From: Clostridium drakei
GTDB taxonomy: Bacteria; Bacillota; Clostridia; Clostridiales; Clostridiaceae
NCBI RefSeq assembly: GCF_000633595.2
Contig: NZ_JIBU02000050.1
Span: 1 to 64,000 of the forward strand
Reading direction: 5' to 3'
DNA: 64,000 nt
Below, piece by piece: positions 56,375 to 64,000 of the stretch. Under the pieces are notes generated by a model, which saw only the letters and a list, made by a program, of their open reading frames with translations, had not been told where the DNA came from and did no database searches. The number at the start of each line of letters is the position of its first letter. Position 1 is the first letter of the stretch. Position numbers and translations under genes: made by a program.

Positions 56375-57229
56375 ATGAATAAGGAACAATTAGCACAGTT
56401 AAAGCTTGAAGGATTTATTAATCAAAGAGATACTGGATATTTTACATTAAGGATTATAGCTGTATCAGGAATTATGTCATCAGATGAAATGAACAAAGTT
56501 TTAAGTATTGCCAATATATATGGAAGAGGATATATAAGCTTTACCACTCGATTAGGAATTGAAATTCCTTGGATAAAGGAAGAAAATATAGAGGGCGTAA
56601 AAGAGGATTTAAAAGCATTTAATTTAAAAGCTGGTGGAACTGGAAAAAAAGTGAGACCTATTGTTTCATGTAAGGGTACGGTATGTACTCATGGATTAAT
56701 AGACACACAAAAATTGTGTGCTGAATTACATAAAAAATATTTTGCACATGATTTACCAGCTAAATTTAAAATAGGTATAGTAGGATGTCCAAATAATTGT
56801 GCTAAAACACAATTAAATGACCTTGGATTTATGGGACAAAGACTCCCTAAATTTGAAGAGAGTAAATGTAAAGCTTGTGGAGCCTGTGTAAAGGTATGTA
56901 AAGCTGGTGCCTTAGATAAAGTAGACGGTAAAACAAAATTTAATGAAGAAAAATGCTTAGGCTGTGGTAAATGTATCAGTGCTTGTCATTTTGATGCTAT
57001 GGAAACTAAAAAAGAAGGAGTAGCAGTATTTTTAGGTGGTAAGTTTGGTAGAAAATATAAAATTGGAGACAAGCTTCAAGCTGTATTTTCATTAGATGAA
57101 ATAGAAGAAGTAACACAAAAGGTTATGGATTATTATGCTGAAAATGGCAATGGAGGTGAGAGATTTGGAGATATGATAGACAGAATAGGAATAGAAAATT
57201 TAAAAGATCGATTGCTAAATAAGTTTTAG
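56375..57229 (+). CDS. Small sulfite/nitrite reductase-like protein with 2[4Fe-4S] domain
   Basis: This 284-aa protein begins with a ferredoxin-like half (residues ~1-75: GYFTLRIIAVSGIMSSDEMN, GYISFTTRLGIEIPW) and has the siroheme/[4Fe-4S] pattern CKGTVCTHGL...GCPNNCAKT. A bacterial-ferredoxin domain follows with CKACGACVKVC and CLGCGKCISAC. It matches the small, single-subunit dissimilatory-type sulfite reductases (about 200-300 aa) of anaerobes. Whether it reduces sulfite, nitrite or another acceptor is unknown. The start was set at ATG 56375 after TGGAGGAA. No partner genes or siroheme genes are adjacent. Confidence 0.87.
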   Translation: MNKEQLAQLKLEGFINQRDTGYFTLRIIAVSGIMSSDEMNKVLSIANIYGRGYISFTTRLGIEIPWIKEENIEGVKEDLKAFNLKAGGTGKKVRPIVSCKGTVCTHGLIDTQKLCAELHKKYFAHDLPAKFKIGIVGCPNNCAKTQLNDLGFMGQRLPKFEESKCKACGACVKVCKAGALDKVDGKTKFNEEKCLGCGKCISACHFDAMETKKEGVAVFLGGKFGRKYKIGDKLQAVFSLDEIEEVTQKVMDYYAENGNGGERFGDMIDRIGIENLKDRLLNKF

Positions 57230-57243
57230 TTATAAAATGGAAG

Positions 57244-57296
57244 AAGGAGATGTCTGAAATACATATATTTATGTGAGTAGACATTTCCTTTTTTAT
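57244..57296. terminator. Bidirectional terminator
   Basis: AAGGAGATGTCT (57244-57255) pairs with AGACATTTCCTT (57279-57290) with one G-U, then TTTTTATTTT. It serves the plus-strand reductase and the convergent FtsH-like gene. Confidence 0.8.
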
Positions 57297-57308
57297 TTTA
57301 GTAAGAAT

Positions 57309-59096
57309 TTAACTTGCTATTAGTTTATCAAGATCATGTTCATTTATAAATTCATTTTCTAGAAGTTTTTCGGCAATTAGCTGAAGCTTATTCTTATTAT
57401 CAATTATATAATTTAAAGTTGAGTTGTAGATTTTGTCTAAAATTTGTTTTGTTTCCCTCAATATCAGTTCATTTCCTAAGGATATTTCTTTATCATCTAA
57501 ACAAACGAGACCCAATTTTTCACTCATTCCATATTTGGCTATCAAGGTCACTACCATTTTAGTGGCTCTTTGCAAATCATTAGCAGCACCACCTGTTATG
57601 TTTTCTTTACCAAATATTATTTCTTCAGAAGCTCTTCCACCTAATAATTCACTCACTTTATTCAAAATTTCCTTTTTTGTCTGAAACATTTTTTCATTTG
57701 GATTTATTATAGTGTATCCAGCAGCTCCTTTTGTAGTAGGAATTATAGATACCTTAGGCACACTTGCTTTATTTAATAATTTAGCTACTAAAGCGTGTCC
57801 GGCTTCATGGTATGCAGTTATTTTTTTTTCAGTATTTGATATATTAGATCTGTCTTTCTTTTCATCTCCAGCTATTATTTTATTCATAGCTTTATCTATG
57901 TGATTTAAAGTTATTTCGTTGCAGCTTTCTTTAATAGCATATATGGATGCTTCATTTATCACGTTTGCTAAATCTGCTCCACTCATATAAACTGTCTGCT
58001 TAGCTATTTGAAATAAATCTACAGAAGGAGATAATGGTTTATTTTTTGAATGAACTTTTAATATTTTATATCTTGCATTTAAGTCTGGAAGAGCAACCAT
58101 GACATGTCTATCAAATCTTCCTGCACGAAGCAGTGCATCATCCAGCATATCAAGTCTATTAGTTGCTGCAACCACTATGACATTTTCCTTATCATTAAAT
58201 CCGTCCATTTCTACTAATAATTGATTCAAGGTTTTTGCATCTTCACTTGTATCTTTGCCTGATCCTCTTTTTCCTCCAATTGCATCTATTTCATCTATAA
58301 ATATTATTGCAGGAGAATTTTTCCTAGCCTTATTAAATAGTTTTCTTACTCTTGAAGCACCTACGCCTACATATTTTTCTATAAAGTATGAACCGCTGGT
58401 TGGTATGAATTCAGAGCCTGTTTCACCTGCTAAAGCTTTTGCTAAAAGAGTTTTTCCAGTTCTCGGAGGACCATAAAGAATTATACCTCTAGGAATTTTA
58501 GCCCCAAAATCTTCGAATTTTTTAGGGTTCTTTAAAAATTCAATTATATCTTGCATATTTTCTTTAGCTTCTTCACTACCAGCTACATCGCTAAATCTTG
58601 TTTTAACGCCTGTTGATTCTTCAAATTCTATAGAATCTCTGTGTAAGTCAGCAGAAATAGTTTTTTTGCTATAAAAGTTTGTAAGCAATCTAATAATAAA
58701 TAGTAATATTATAGCAAAAGTAATAGAACTCAATATTTTAGAGTAAGAGTTGGATGATTCGATAATTTTTACTTTATTTTCCATTAGATATTGTCTAAAT
58801 TCAGGGTTTTTAGGATTTTCAAAAGTGAAGGTTTTTTTGGTTTTATCTTCTGCTATAAGGATGAAGTCACCTTCATTATAATAAACAGTTTGTATTTTAC
58901 CGTTTTCTACTAAAGTTTTAAATGAATTTATACCTACATCAGCATCTGCATAATTAAATGCCATAGTGCTTTGTAATTGTTTTAGGTTATTTTTATAATC
59001 AGGGCTAGATTTTGAAGCAAGTAAATAGACGCCAACCATCAATGGTATTATAAAAAGTAATATACCAAAGTACTGTTGTAAACTTTCACGTTTCAT
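57309..59096 (-). CDS. FtsH-like membrane AAA+ metalloprotease
   Basis: This 595-aa protein has two N-terminal membrane helices (residues ~10-27 and ~120-140) bracketing a periplasm-side domain, an AAA module and an M41 zinc protease domain. The Walker A reads GPPRTGKT (residues ~209-216) instead of GPPGTGKT, an Arg in the P-loop. Walker B is AIIFIDEID and the Zn motif is AYHEAGHALVAK, both normal. SRH ATNRLDMLDDALLRAGRFD is intact. The unusual P-loop Arg and modest length suggest a second, specialised FtsH rather than the housekeeping copy. ATG 59096 has AAGGAGA at good spacing. Confidence 0.87.
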   Translation of the reverse strand: MKRESLQQYFGILLFIIPLMVGVYLLASKSSPDYKNNLKQLQSTMAFNYADADVGINSFKTLVENGKIQTVYYNEGDFILIAEDKTKKTFTFENPKNPEFRQYLMENKVKIIESSNSYSKILSSITFAIILLFIIRLLTNFYSKKTISADLHRDSIEFEESTGVKTRFSDVAGSEEAKENMQDIIEFLKNPKKFEDFGAKIPRGIILYGPPRTGKTLLAKALAGETGSEFIPTSGSYFIEKYVGVGASRVRKLFNKARKNSPAIIFIDEIDAIGGKRGSGKDTSEDAKTLNQLLVEMDGFNDKENVIVVAATNRLDMLDDALLRAGRFDRHVMVALPDLNARYKILKVHSKNKPLSPSVDLFQIAKQTVYMSGADLANVINEASIYAIKESCNEITLNHIDKAMNKIIAGDEKKDRSNISNTEKKITAYHEAGHALVAKLLNKASVPKVSIIPTTKGAAGYTIINPNEKMFQTKKEILNKVSELLGGRASEEIIFGKENITGGAANDLQRATKMVVTLIAKYGMSEKLGLVCLDDKEISLGNELILRETKQILDKIYNSTLNYIIDNKNKLQLIAEKLLENEFINEHDLDKLIAS

Positions 59097-59099
59097 CAA

Positions 59100-59539
59100 T
59101 AATATCTCCTTTCTAAAATAATTTTTAATAATAATTCTTATCTAAATATTCATTTGTAATTTAAACAAAAGAATCTTAGTATTTAAAAGTTAAATTTAGA
59201 TACAAAATTTTAATAATTTATTAAAAAAATCCTTGTATATTTATTAAAATAATAATATTTTAATGAATATTACTAAAAAAGTCAATTCTTAAAATTTCCA
59301 TTTTTCACTTTTATACAAGAATAAGTATATTTTAATTCAAAATACTACGTTTAAACTTGAAAGTTTATGAGTATACATCCATATTGATATTAAATATTAA
59401 TATACGTGAATTGAATGAATGGTAGGCGCAAATGATAATTTTTGAATAAATATAATTTAATGAAACGAATAATTTAATCTAAATATAAAAAGCTATGAAT
59501 ATGATTTGGAAGAATACTTAATTCATAGCTTTTATAATC
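59100..59539. other. AT-rich intergenic region; terminator of the thiamine operon
   Basis: No gene was found. AAAAGCTATGAAT (59488-59500) and ATTCATAGCTTTT (59521-59533) form a perfect 13-bp stem that terminates the minus-strand thi operon. The promoter of the FtsH-like gene should lie near 59100-59180. Confidence 0.6.
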
Positions 59540-60556
59540 TTATTTTAAGTCATTAATATTTACAAAACAATCTTCAGCCTTTGGTTTCTGCTTTATAAGG
59601 CCTTTTTGATATAACCAATCTATGTGATCTTCCCAAACTTTTTTATTTTGACTTAAAAATGGTTCTTCTTTTGAATCCATTTTTGGAAGCAGTGTGTCCA
59701 TACTATCTTTTTCAACTGCTTCTGTAAGAGGAAAGTTTTCTTTTTGTTGATTATTCATTAGAATTTTTAATGCTTTGTCTGGATTTTGCTTCATAAATTC
59801 GAATCCTTTTTGTGAAGCTTTCATAAATTTCTTTAAGGTTTCAGGTTTTTCCTTTACTGTTTTGTCACTAGCTACAAAAATTTCTTCATAATAATTAGGA
59901 ACTCCATATTTTGATGGATCAAAATAATTTATTTGATGTCCTTGATGTTTTAAAACAGGGACTTCATGATTTATAAGTCCACCAGTTGTAGCATCAACTT
60001 TTTTAGTTGTCATAGAGGAAAGAAGCTCAAAGCCTACATCTATGGTTTTTATGGAATTTGGATCTCCTCCATCAGCTTTGATCATAGTTTTAACATATTC
60101 CACATTTAAAGGATTGCCTGAAAAACCAATAGTTTTTCCAGCTAAATCTTTTGGAGATTTTATGTTTTTTTCTTTTAAAGCAATAACCACATTTAAAGGT
60201 GTATGAACTATGGCACCAAGGGATTTTATAGGAATGTTTTCATTAGCTCTAGACATTATGATATCAGGTTGATAATAAATTCCTATAGTTGCTTTGTTGG
60301 CAGCTGTAAGTGTCAATGGATCTGTTGCATTGGATGGAAATTTAATATGAACATTTAATCCTTGTTCTTTATAATATCCATTTTCTATAGCTGCATATAT
60401 GAAACTATGTATTGCATTTGGATACCAATCTAATACTACATCAACATCCTCTAACTTATCAGAATCCTTTTTACTGCTTTGAGTGCCAGCAGAGCAGCCT
60501 GTAACTATTAAACATATTAGTACTAATAATAAAGCTAAATACTTAAATTTTTTCAC
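59540..60556 (-). CDS. thiY: Thiamine-precursor ABC transporter substrate-binding lipoprotein
   Basis: This 338-aa lipoprotein has a signal peptide with lipobox LIVTGCSAG (Cys near residue 21), then an NMT1/THI5-type periplasmic-binding fold: VDVVLDWYPNAIHSFIYAAIENGYYKEQGLNV and DLAGKTIGFSGNPLNVEYV. These proteins bind pyrimidine precursors of thiamine (formylaminopyrimidine/HMP). It is the last gene of the TPP-riboswitch operon, overlapping the permease gene by 4 bases. The precise ligand is inferred. Confidence 0.85.
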   Translation of the reverse strand: MKKFKYLALLLVLICLIVTGCSAGTQSSKKDSDKLEDVDVVLDWYPNAIHSFIYAAIENGYYKEQGLNVHIKFPSNATDPLTLTAANKATIGIYYQPDIIMSRANENIPIKSLGAIVHTPLNVVIALKEKNIKSPKDLAGKTIGFSGNPLNVEYVKTMIKADGGDPNSIKTIDVGFELLSSMTTKKVDATTGGLINHEVPVLKHQGHQINYFDPSKYGVPNYYEEIFVASDKTVKEKPETLKKFMKASQKGFEFMKQNPDKALKILMNNQQKENFPLTEAVEKDSMDTLLPKMDSKEEPFLSQNKKVWEDHIDWLYQKGLIKQKPKAEDCFVNINDLK

Positions 60557-61296
60557 ACTTCATTCCTCCATTTTATTAGTTTATTTTCTAAAATATCTAT
60601 TATAAAAACAAATACTACTGCAATAAGAGATAAAATTACTATAGGTGCAAAGACTCCTGCACCATCTAGTTGAGTCATCATTCTTTTACTAAAGTATCCA
60701 AGACCTGATTGAGCTCCAAGCCATTCACTAATAGCAGCACCTATTACGCTAAGTGGTACAGATATTTTTAGTGCTGAAAAAAAATAGGGTAATGCTGAAG
60801 GCAATTTTAACTTAATAAATATATCTTTTTTGGTAGCTCCATAAGTAATTAATAATTCTTCCATTTCTCTCTTAGTGGATCTAAGGCCATCATATACATT
60901 AATTGTAATAGGAAAAAAAGTCATAAGTATGGTTGCTAATACTTTGCTCCATATGCTGTAACCAAACCAAAGTACAAATATAGGAGCCAAAGCTGTAATT
61001 GGTACAGTTTGAGTTACCACCACAAGAGGATATATTGCATTTTGGATTTTTTCATTTAAACTCATGAGTATGGCCAAGAATACTCCGAAAATCAATGATA
61101 TAACAAGTCCTAAAAAAGTAACCCATAGTGTAGCAGGAAGATGTACTGTAAATAAAGGATCTCTTAGTTCCCAAGTTCTTTGTAAAATTTTGCTTGGAGA
61201 TGGCAATATATATGCTGCATCTATTTTTCGTGCTATAGCTTCCCAAATTAAAAAAAATAAAATTCCTACAATTATTGATGATGTGTATTTTTTCAT
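60553..61296 (-). CDS. thiX: Thiamine-precursor ABC transporter permease
   Basis: This 247-aa permease of the SsuC/TauC type has six predicted helices and the ATPase-contact EAA loop ELLITYGATKKDIFIKLKLPSALPYFFSALKIS. It overlaps both neighbouring genes by 4 bases, so the three transporter genes are translationally coupled. Confidence 0.87.
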   Translation of the reverse strand: MKKYTSSIIVGILFFLIWEAIARKIDAAYILPSPSKILQRTWELRDPLFTVHLPATLWVTFLGLVISLIFGVFLAILMSLNEKIQNAIYPLVVVTQTVPITALAPIFVLWFGYSIWSKVLATILMTFFPITINVYDGLRSTKREMEELLITYGATKKDIFIKLKLPSALPYFFSALKISVPLSVIGAAISEWLGAQSGLGYFSKRMMTQLDGAGVFAPIVILSLIAVVFVFIIDILENKLIKWRNEV

Positions 61297-62045
61297 AGTT
61301 CAACCCTCTGTTTCAATTCATTTATAAGTTTTTCTTTTATGCCCAATATTTCTGGTCTGCTTAACATGTGCCTATCTCTTGGATAGCTTAGAGGAACTAC
61401 TACTTCCTTTAACTGAGTTATAGGTTTTTGGGAAACCACTAATATTTTACTTGATAAAAATAAAGCTTCTTCAACATCATGAGTTATAAATAATATGGTT
61501 TTTTTAAACGAAGACCATTGAGTTAGCAGCCATTCTTGCATTGATATTTTAGTTATAGCATCTAAAGCACTGAAAGGCTCATCCAAAAGCATAATTTCAG
61601 ACCCAGTAAGCAAAGTTCTTATAAATGAAACTCTTTGTTTCATTCCACCTGATAAGTCCTTTGGATATTTATATTTATAACTTCCAAGACCAAAGGTTTC
61701 TAAAAATTTTTCTGCTTCCTTCTTAGCTTGTTTGGGGTTATTTTCACGTATTTCAAGTGGAAGTGAAGCATTTTCTAAAATGTTTCTCCAGGGAATTAAT
61801 AAATCCTTTTGAGGCATATAGCCTATATAACCTTTTAAATTATTAATATCATTGTCATTTATGAAAATGTTTCCAGAGTAGCCATGCTCTAAACCACAAA
61901 TAAGCCTGAATATAGTACTTTTTCCGCATCCGCTTGGACCTATTATACTTATAAAATCTCCTTTATGTACTTTGAAGCTCAGGTTTTCTATAAGAGGAGT
62001 TGAATCATTTTCATATTTGAAGTTAACATTGTTGAATTTTAACAT
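61293..62045 (-). CDS. thiZ: Thiamine-precursor ABC transporter ATPase
   Basis: This 250-aa ATPase of the SsuB/TauB type has Walker A GPSGCGKST, signature LSGGMKQRVSF and Walker B IMLLDEPFSALD. It follows tenA by 6 bases and overlaps the permease gene. It powers uptake of the pyrimidine precursor. Confidence 0.88.
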   Translation of the reverse strand: MLKFNNVNFKYENDSTPLIENLSFKVHKGDFISIIGPSGCGKSTIFRLICGLEHGYSGNIFINDNDINNLKGYIGYMPQKDLLIPWRNILENASLPLEIRENNPKQAKKEAEKFLETFGLGSYKYKYPKDLSGGMKQRVSFIRTLLTGSEIMLLDEPFSALDAITKISMQEWLLTQWSSFKKTILFITHDVEEALFLSSKILVVSQKPITQLKEVVVPLSYPRDRHMLSRPEILGIKEKLINELKQRVEL

Positions 62046-62051
62046 AAGAAA

Positions 62052-62711
62052 TTACCTCTCCTTGTTATATGCCATGTCCCAAAACATGAGTTCATATTTA
62101 CTACAGTTTATAAATATTTTCTTTAACCTATCTAATTCTTTTTCTGATAGGTGTTTTGCAATATTATTTACTAAATCTAAAAGCCACAATGTTTCTTTTT
62201 CATATTCTTTTGAAATATAACCTTTTATCCACTCACCATAAAATTTATGCTCTAAAGCTCCAGGAATTTTACTTAAATTTCTACCGATTTCTAAATAACT
62301 CCACATACATGACAATAATGAAACAGCAACATCTCCTAAAGTACCTTTTTGAGAAACAGCAAGCATATAATTGGTGTATGAAACATTGGCAAGTGAGGCT
62401 GTAGTGTTTTTTATTTCTTCAGAGTTAATCTCAAGTCTTTTCATGTAAGAACGGTGAATATTCATTTCGCCATTTAATATATCGTTTACCATATTAGAAA
62501 AACCTTGCATTACTTCTTCTGTTTCAGCTTTAACTACACCTAGAGCGTAAATTTTAGCATAATCTAATAAATAAATATAATCCTGTATCATGTAAAATTT
62601 AAATTTATCTTTATCTAAGGTTCCTTCACCTATGCCTCTAACAAATGGATGTACATAATAAGAGTTCCAAATGTCTTTAACGCTTTCATATAGGGTATCT
62701 GAAAAATTCAT
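62052..62711 (-). CDS. tenA: Thiaminase II / aminopyrimidine aminohydrolase TenA
   Basis: This 219-aa all-helical protein salvages the pyrimidine of degraded thiamine by hydrolysing aminomethyl-HMP or thiamine. The active-site Cys is in VSLLSCMWSYLEIG, and the catalytic Glu in KYELMFWDMAYN at the C-terminus. It heads a four-gene operon with a precursor transporter, so imported precursors are converted to HMP for thiamine synthesis. AGGAGGATT precedes the ATG. A TPP riboswitch lies upstream. Confidence 0.93.
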   Translation of the reverse strand: MNFSDTLYESVKDIWNSYYVHPFVRGIGEGTLDKDKFKFYMIQDYIYLLDYAKIYALGVVKAETEEVMQGFSNMVNDILNGEMNIHRSYMKRLEINSEEIKNTTASLANVSYTNYMLAVSQKGTLGDVAVSLLSCMWSYLEIGRNLSKIPGALEHKFYGEWIKGYISKEYEKETLWLLDLVNNIAKHLSEKELDRLKKIFINCSKYELMFWDMAYNKER

Positions 62712-62777
62712 TTTAAATCCTCCTCGTCATTGAGTTTATATTTCAGATGCAATAAAAGTTATTGCTCAAAAGTAAAA

Positions 62778-62805
62778 AGGTACAAACCAGCAAGAGGTTT
62801 GTACC
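62778..62805 (-). terminator. Terminator controlled by the TPP riboswitch
   Basis: GGTACAAACC pairs perfectly with GGTTTGTACC around a 7-nt loop, and on the minus strand is followed by TTTTTACTTTT. It lies between the aptamer and tenA. Confidence 0.85.
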
Positions 62806-62825
62806 TGTAATAATTAAGTATATAA

Positions 62826-62925
62826 AGCCTCTTCCTACGCTGGTATTATCCAGATCAGGTTATAGGGTCTAAAAATTAATATTTTTACTCTCAGCTGGTA
62901 ACACCAGCCCCCCTGGGATTCCTAT
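62826..62925 (-). promoter_or_regulatory. TPP (THI-element) riboswitch
   Basis: On the minus strand the conserved thi-box elements are all present: ACCAGCTGAGAGT, then GACCCTATAACCTGATCTGG and ATAATACCAGCGTAGGAAG. The terminator just downstream implies a transcriptional OFF switch, so the tenA/transporter operon is shut when TPP is plentiful. Confidence 0.95.
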
Positions 62926-63229
62926 TATTCTATTTTGTATTTACAAGTTCATGTTACTACAATATACTAATGTCGTCAATAGAGTTAAAGTATGTTAATT
63001 AAATATTTCTTAACATTTATGTCAATACTATCAATAAATTAAATGATTAAAAAATGGCTCTTGATTAATTATAGTTAGTATAATTAAAAAATGTTGGAGT
63101 AAACGCTGCAATATTTTAAACTAATTGCAAGTTTTAGAAAATTTTCGAAGGATTTTATATGTTTATGACGAATATACACAATATGAACTCGCGCCTAGTA
63201 TGTAAAATAGTAAATGGAGGGACATGGTT

Positions 63230-64000
63230 GTGAACAGAATAATAAAATTTAAGTTTAAAGGAAAGATAATTTCCATTATTACCTTAATGTTACTATTCTT
63301 AGCTGCAGCAATTTTATCTATTGTGTATTATAAGATTAATGCTATATAAATTCAGATGATGAAACTAAGGAAATTGCACAGCATTTAAATAACACTGTAG
63401 CAACTTTCAAGAAAATGATAGAAAACGTAATGCAGGAATCAGAAAATATTAAAAGTGTAGTTGATGATGTTTCCATAAAGGTTCATGGATTGAATTCCAA
63501 TATAGAAGATGTGTCAGAAGATGCAGAGGAGTTATATGCAGGCATGGATCAAACGTCAGCATCATCACAAGAAATGAATACTACTGCACAAGAGATTGAA
63601 GGATCAATAGAGTCTATAGCAAAGAATTCTCAAAATGCTGTAAATGAAGTTTTGGCAATTAGTAAAAGAGCTGTTTATACAAAAGAAACTGTAAATGATG
63701 CACAGAAAAAGGCTTCAGATATTTTTTTCAAAACAAAAAAAGAACTTGAAAAAGCTATTGATAATTCAAAAGTTGTAGAACAAATAAATGTTTTATCTGA
63801 ATCTATAATACAAATAACTTCTCAAACCAATATGCTTGCATTAAATGCAGCTATAGAAGCTGCTAGTGCAGGAGAGGCGGGAAGAGGGTTTTCAATAGTA
63901 GCTGATGAAATTAGGAAGCTTGCAGAACAGTCAAAGAATACAGTTATGCAGATACAAAGTGTTACAGAAAAAGTTACATCATCAGTTAATGAGCTTTCAA
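63230..64000 (+). pseudogene. Chemoreceptor with sensor-domain deletion and frameshift (runs off the window)
   Basis: GTG 63230 (GGAGGG RBS) opens MNRIIKFKFKGKIIS and one membrane helix, but the frame ends at TAA 63347-63349. A second frame starts inside the junction near 63340 with [23 protein letters not shown] and continues as a normal MCP signalling domain, including [25 protein letters not shown], to the end of the window. The expected extracellular domain, second helix and most of HAMP are missing at the junction. The remnant is most easily explained by an internal deletion out of frame. A separate start for the cytoplasmic half (first ATG in frame at about 63415) cannot be excluded. 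Confidence 0.75.

Overview
This window comes from a low-GC, AT-rich Firmicute chromosome, almost certainly Clostridium sensu stricto. The evidence is strong AGGAGG-type ribosome binding sites, ferredoxin-linked oxidoreductases, many intrinsic terminators, yybP-ykoY and TPP riboswitches, and clostridial paralogue types such as 2-oxoacid:ferredoxin oxidoreductase subunits, YedF and BlaI/BlaR-like pairs. No rRNA, tRNA, CRISPR array, phage module or intact insertion sequence was seen. Most of the window is ordinary chromosome with metabolic islands.

Layout. 0-9 kb: a Ca/Mn-type antiporter under a yybP-ykoY (Mn2+) riboswitch, a heterodimeric ABC exporter, an orphan protein with faint kinase-like features, and glnS. 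9-16.7 kb: a clpP paralogue with two tandem in-frame stop codons, two nitroreductases, and a peptide-use cluster (proline dipeptidase, XRE-cupin regulator, aminopeptidase P, POT transporter). 16.8-20.2 kb: a FeoB with a degenerate G domain, its small Cys-rich partner, an HD-GYP protein and a 41-aa membrane peptide.

20.5-29.4 kb is the most interesting region: an oxalate-catabolism locus. It holds a GntR/FCD regulator, two copies of a GGTATACCGTATACC operator, a two-ring Cdc48/VAT-like AAA+ ATPase, the four subunits of an oxalate oxidoreductase-type 2-oxoacid:ferredoxin oxidoreductase, an OxlT-like oxalate/formate antiporter, and a thioredoxin-fold protein without CXXC. A third palindrome with the same half-site lies upstream of the last gene, inside a 31-bp inverted-repeat pair. 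The simplest reading is that oxalate enters through OxlT, is oxidised to CO2 with reduction of ferredoxin, and the whole set answers to the GntR protein. The role of the Cdc48-like ATPase is unknown.

29.4-38.7 kb: a chemoreceptor, an orphan MEDS-domain histidine kinase, a BlaI/BlaR1-like pair with an atypical sensor domain plus a third matching operator in front of a five-codon ORF, a cation diffusion facilitator, a DUF116 protein and a GNAT pseudogene. 38.9-44 kb: the xylose genes xylA and xylB, a ROK regulator split by a frameshift at an A8 run, and a HAD phosphatase.

44-57 kb: an ABC-F resistance-type ATPase behind a 430-nt leader that looks like a ribosome-controlled attenuator, then YedF, a family 2 glycosyltransferase, a Uup-like ABC-F, a VIT/vWA protein, an ABC-2 transporter and a small sulfite-reductase-like protein. 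57-64 kb: an FtsH-like protease, a TPP-riboswitch-controlled thiamine-precursor uptake operon (tenA plus an ABC transporter), and a chemoreceptor pseudogene running off the right edge.

Four genes (clpP paralogue, GNAT, xylR, terminal MCP) are interrupted. The homopolymer frameshift in xylR could be a sequencing error, but the tandem stops in clpP and the large deletion in the MCP look like real decay or recoding.
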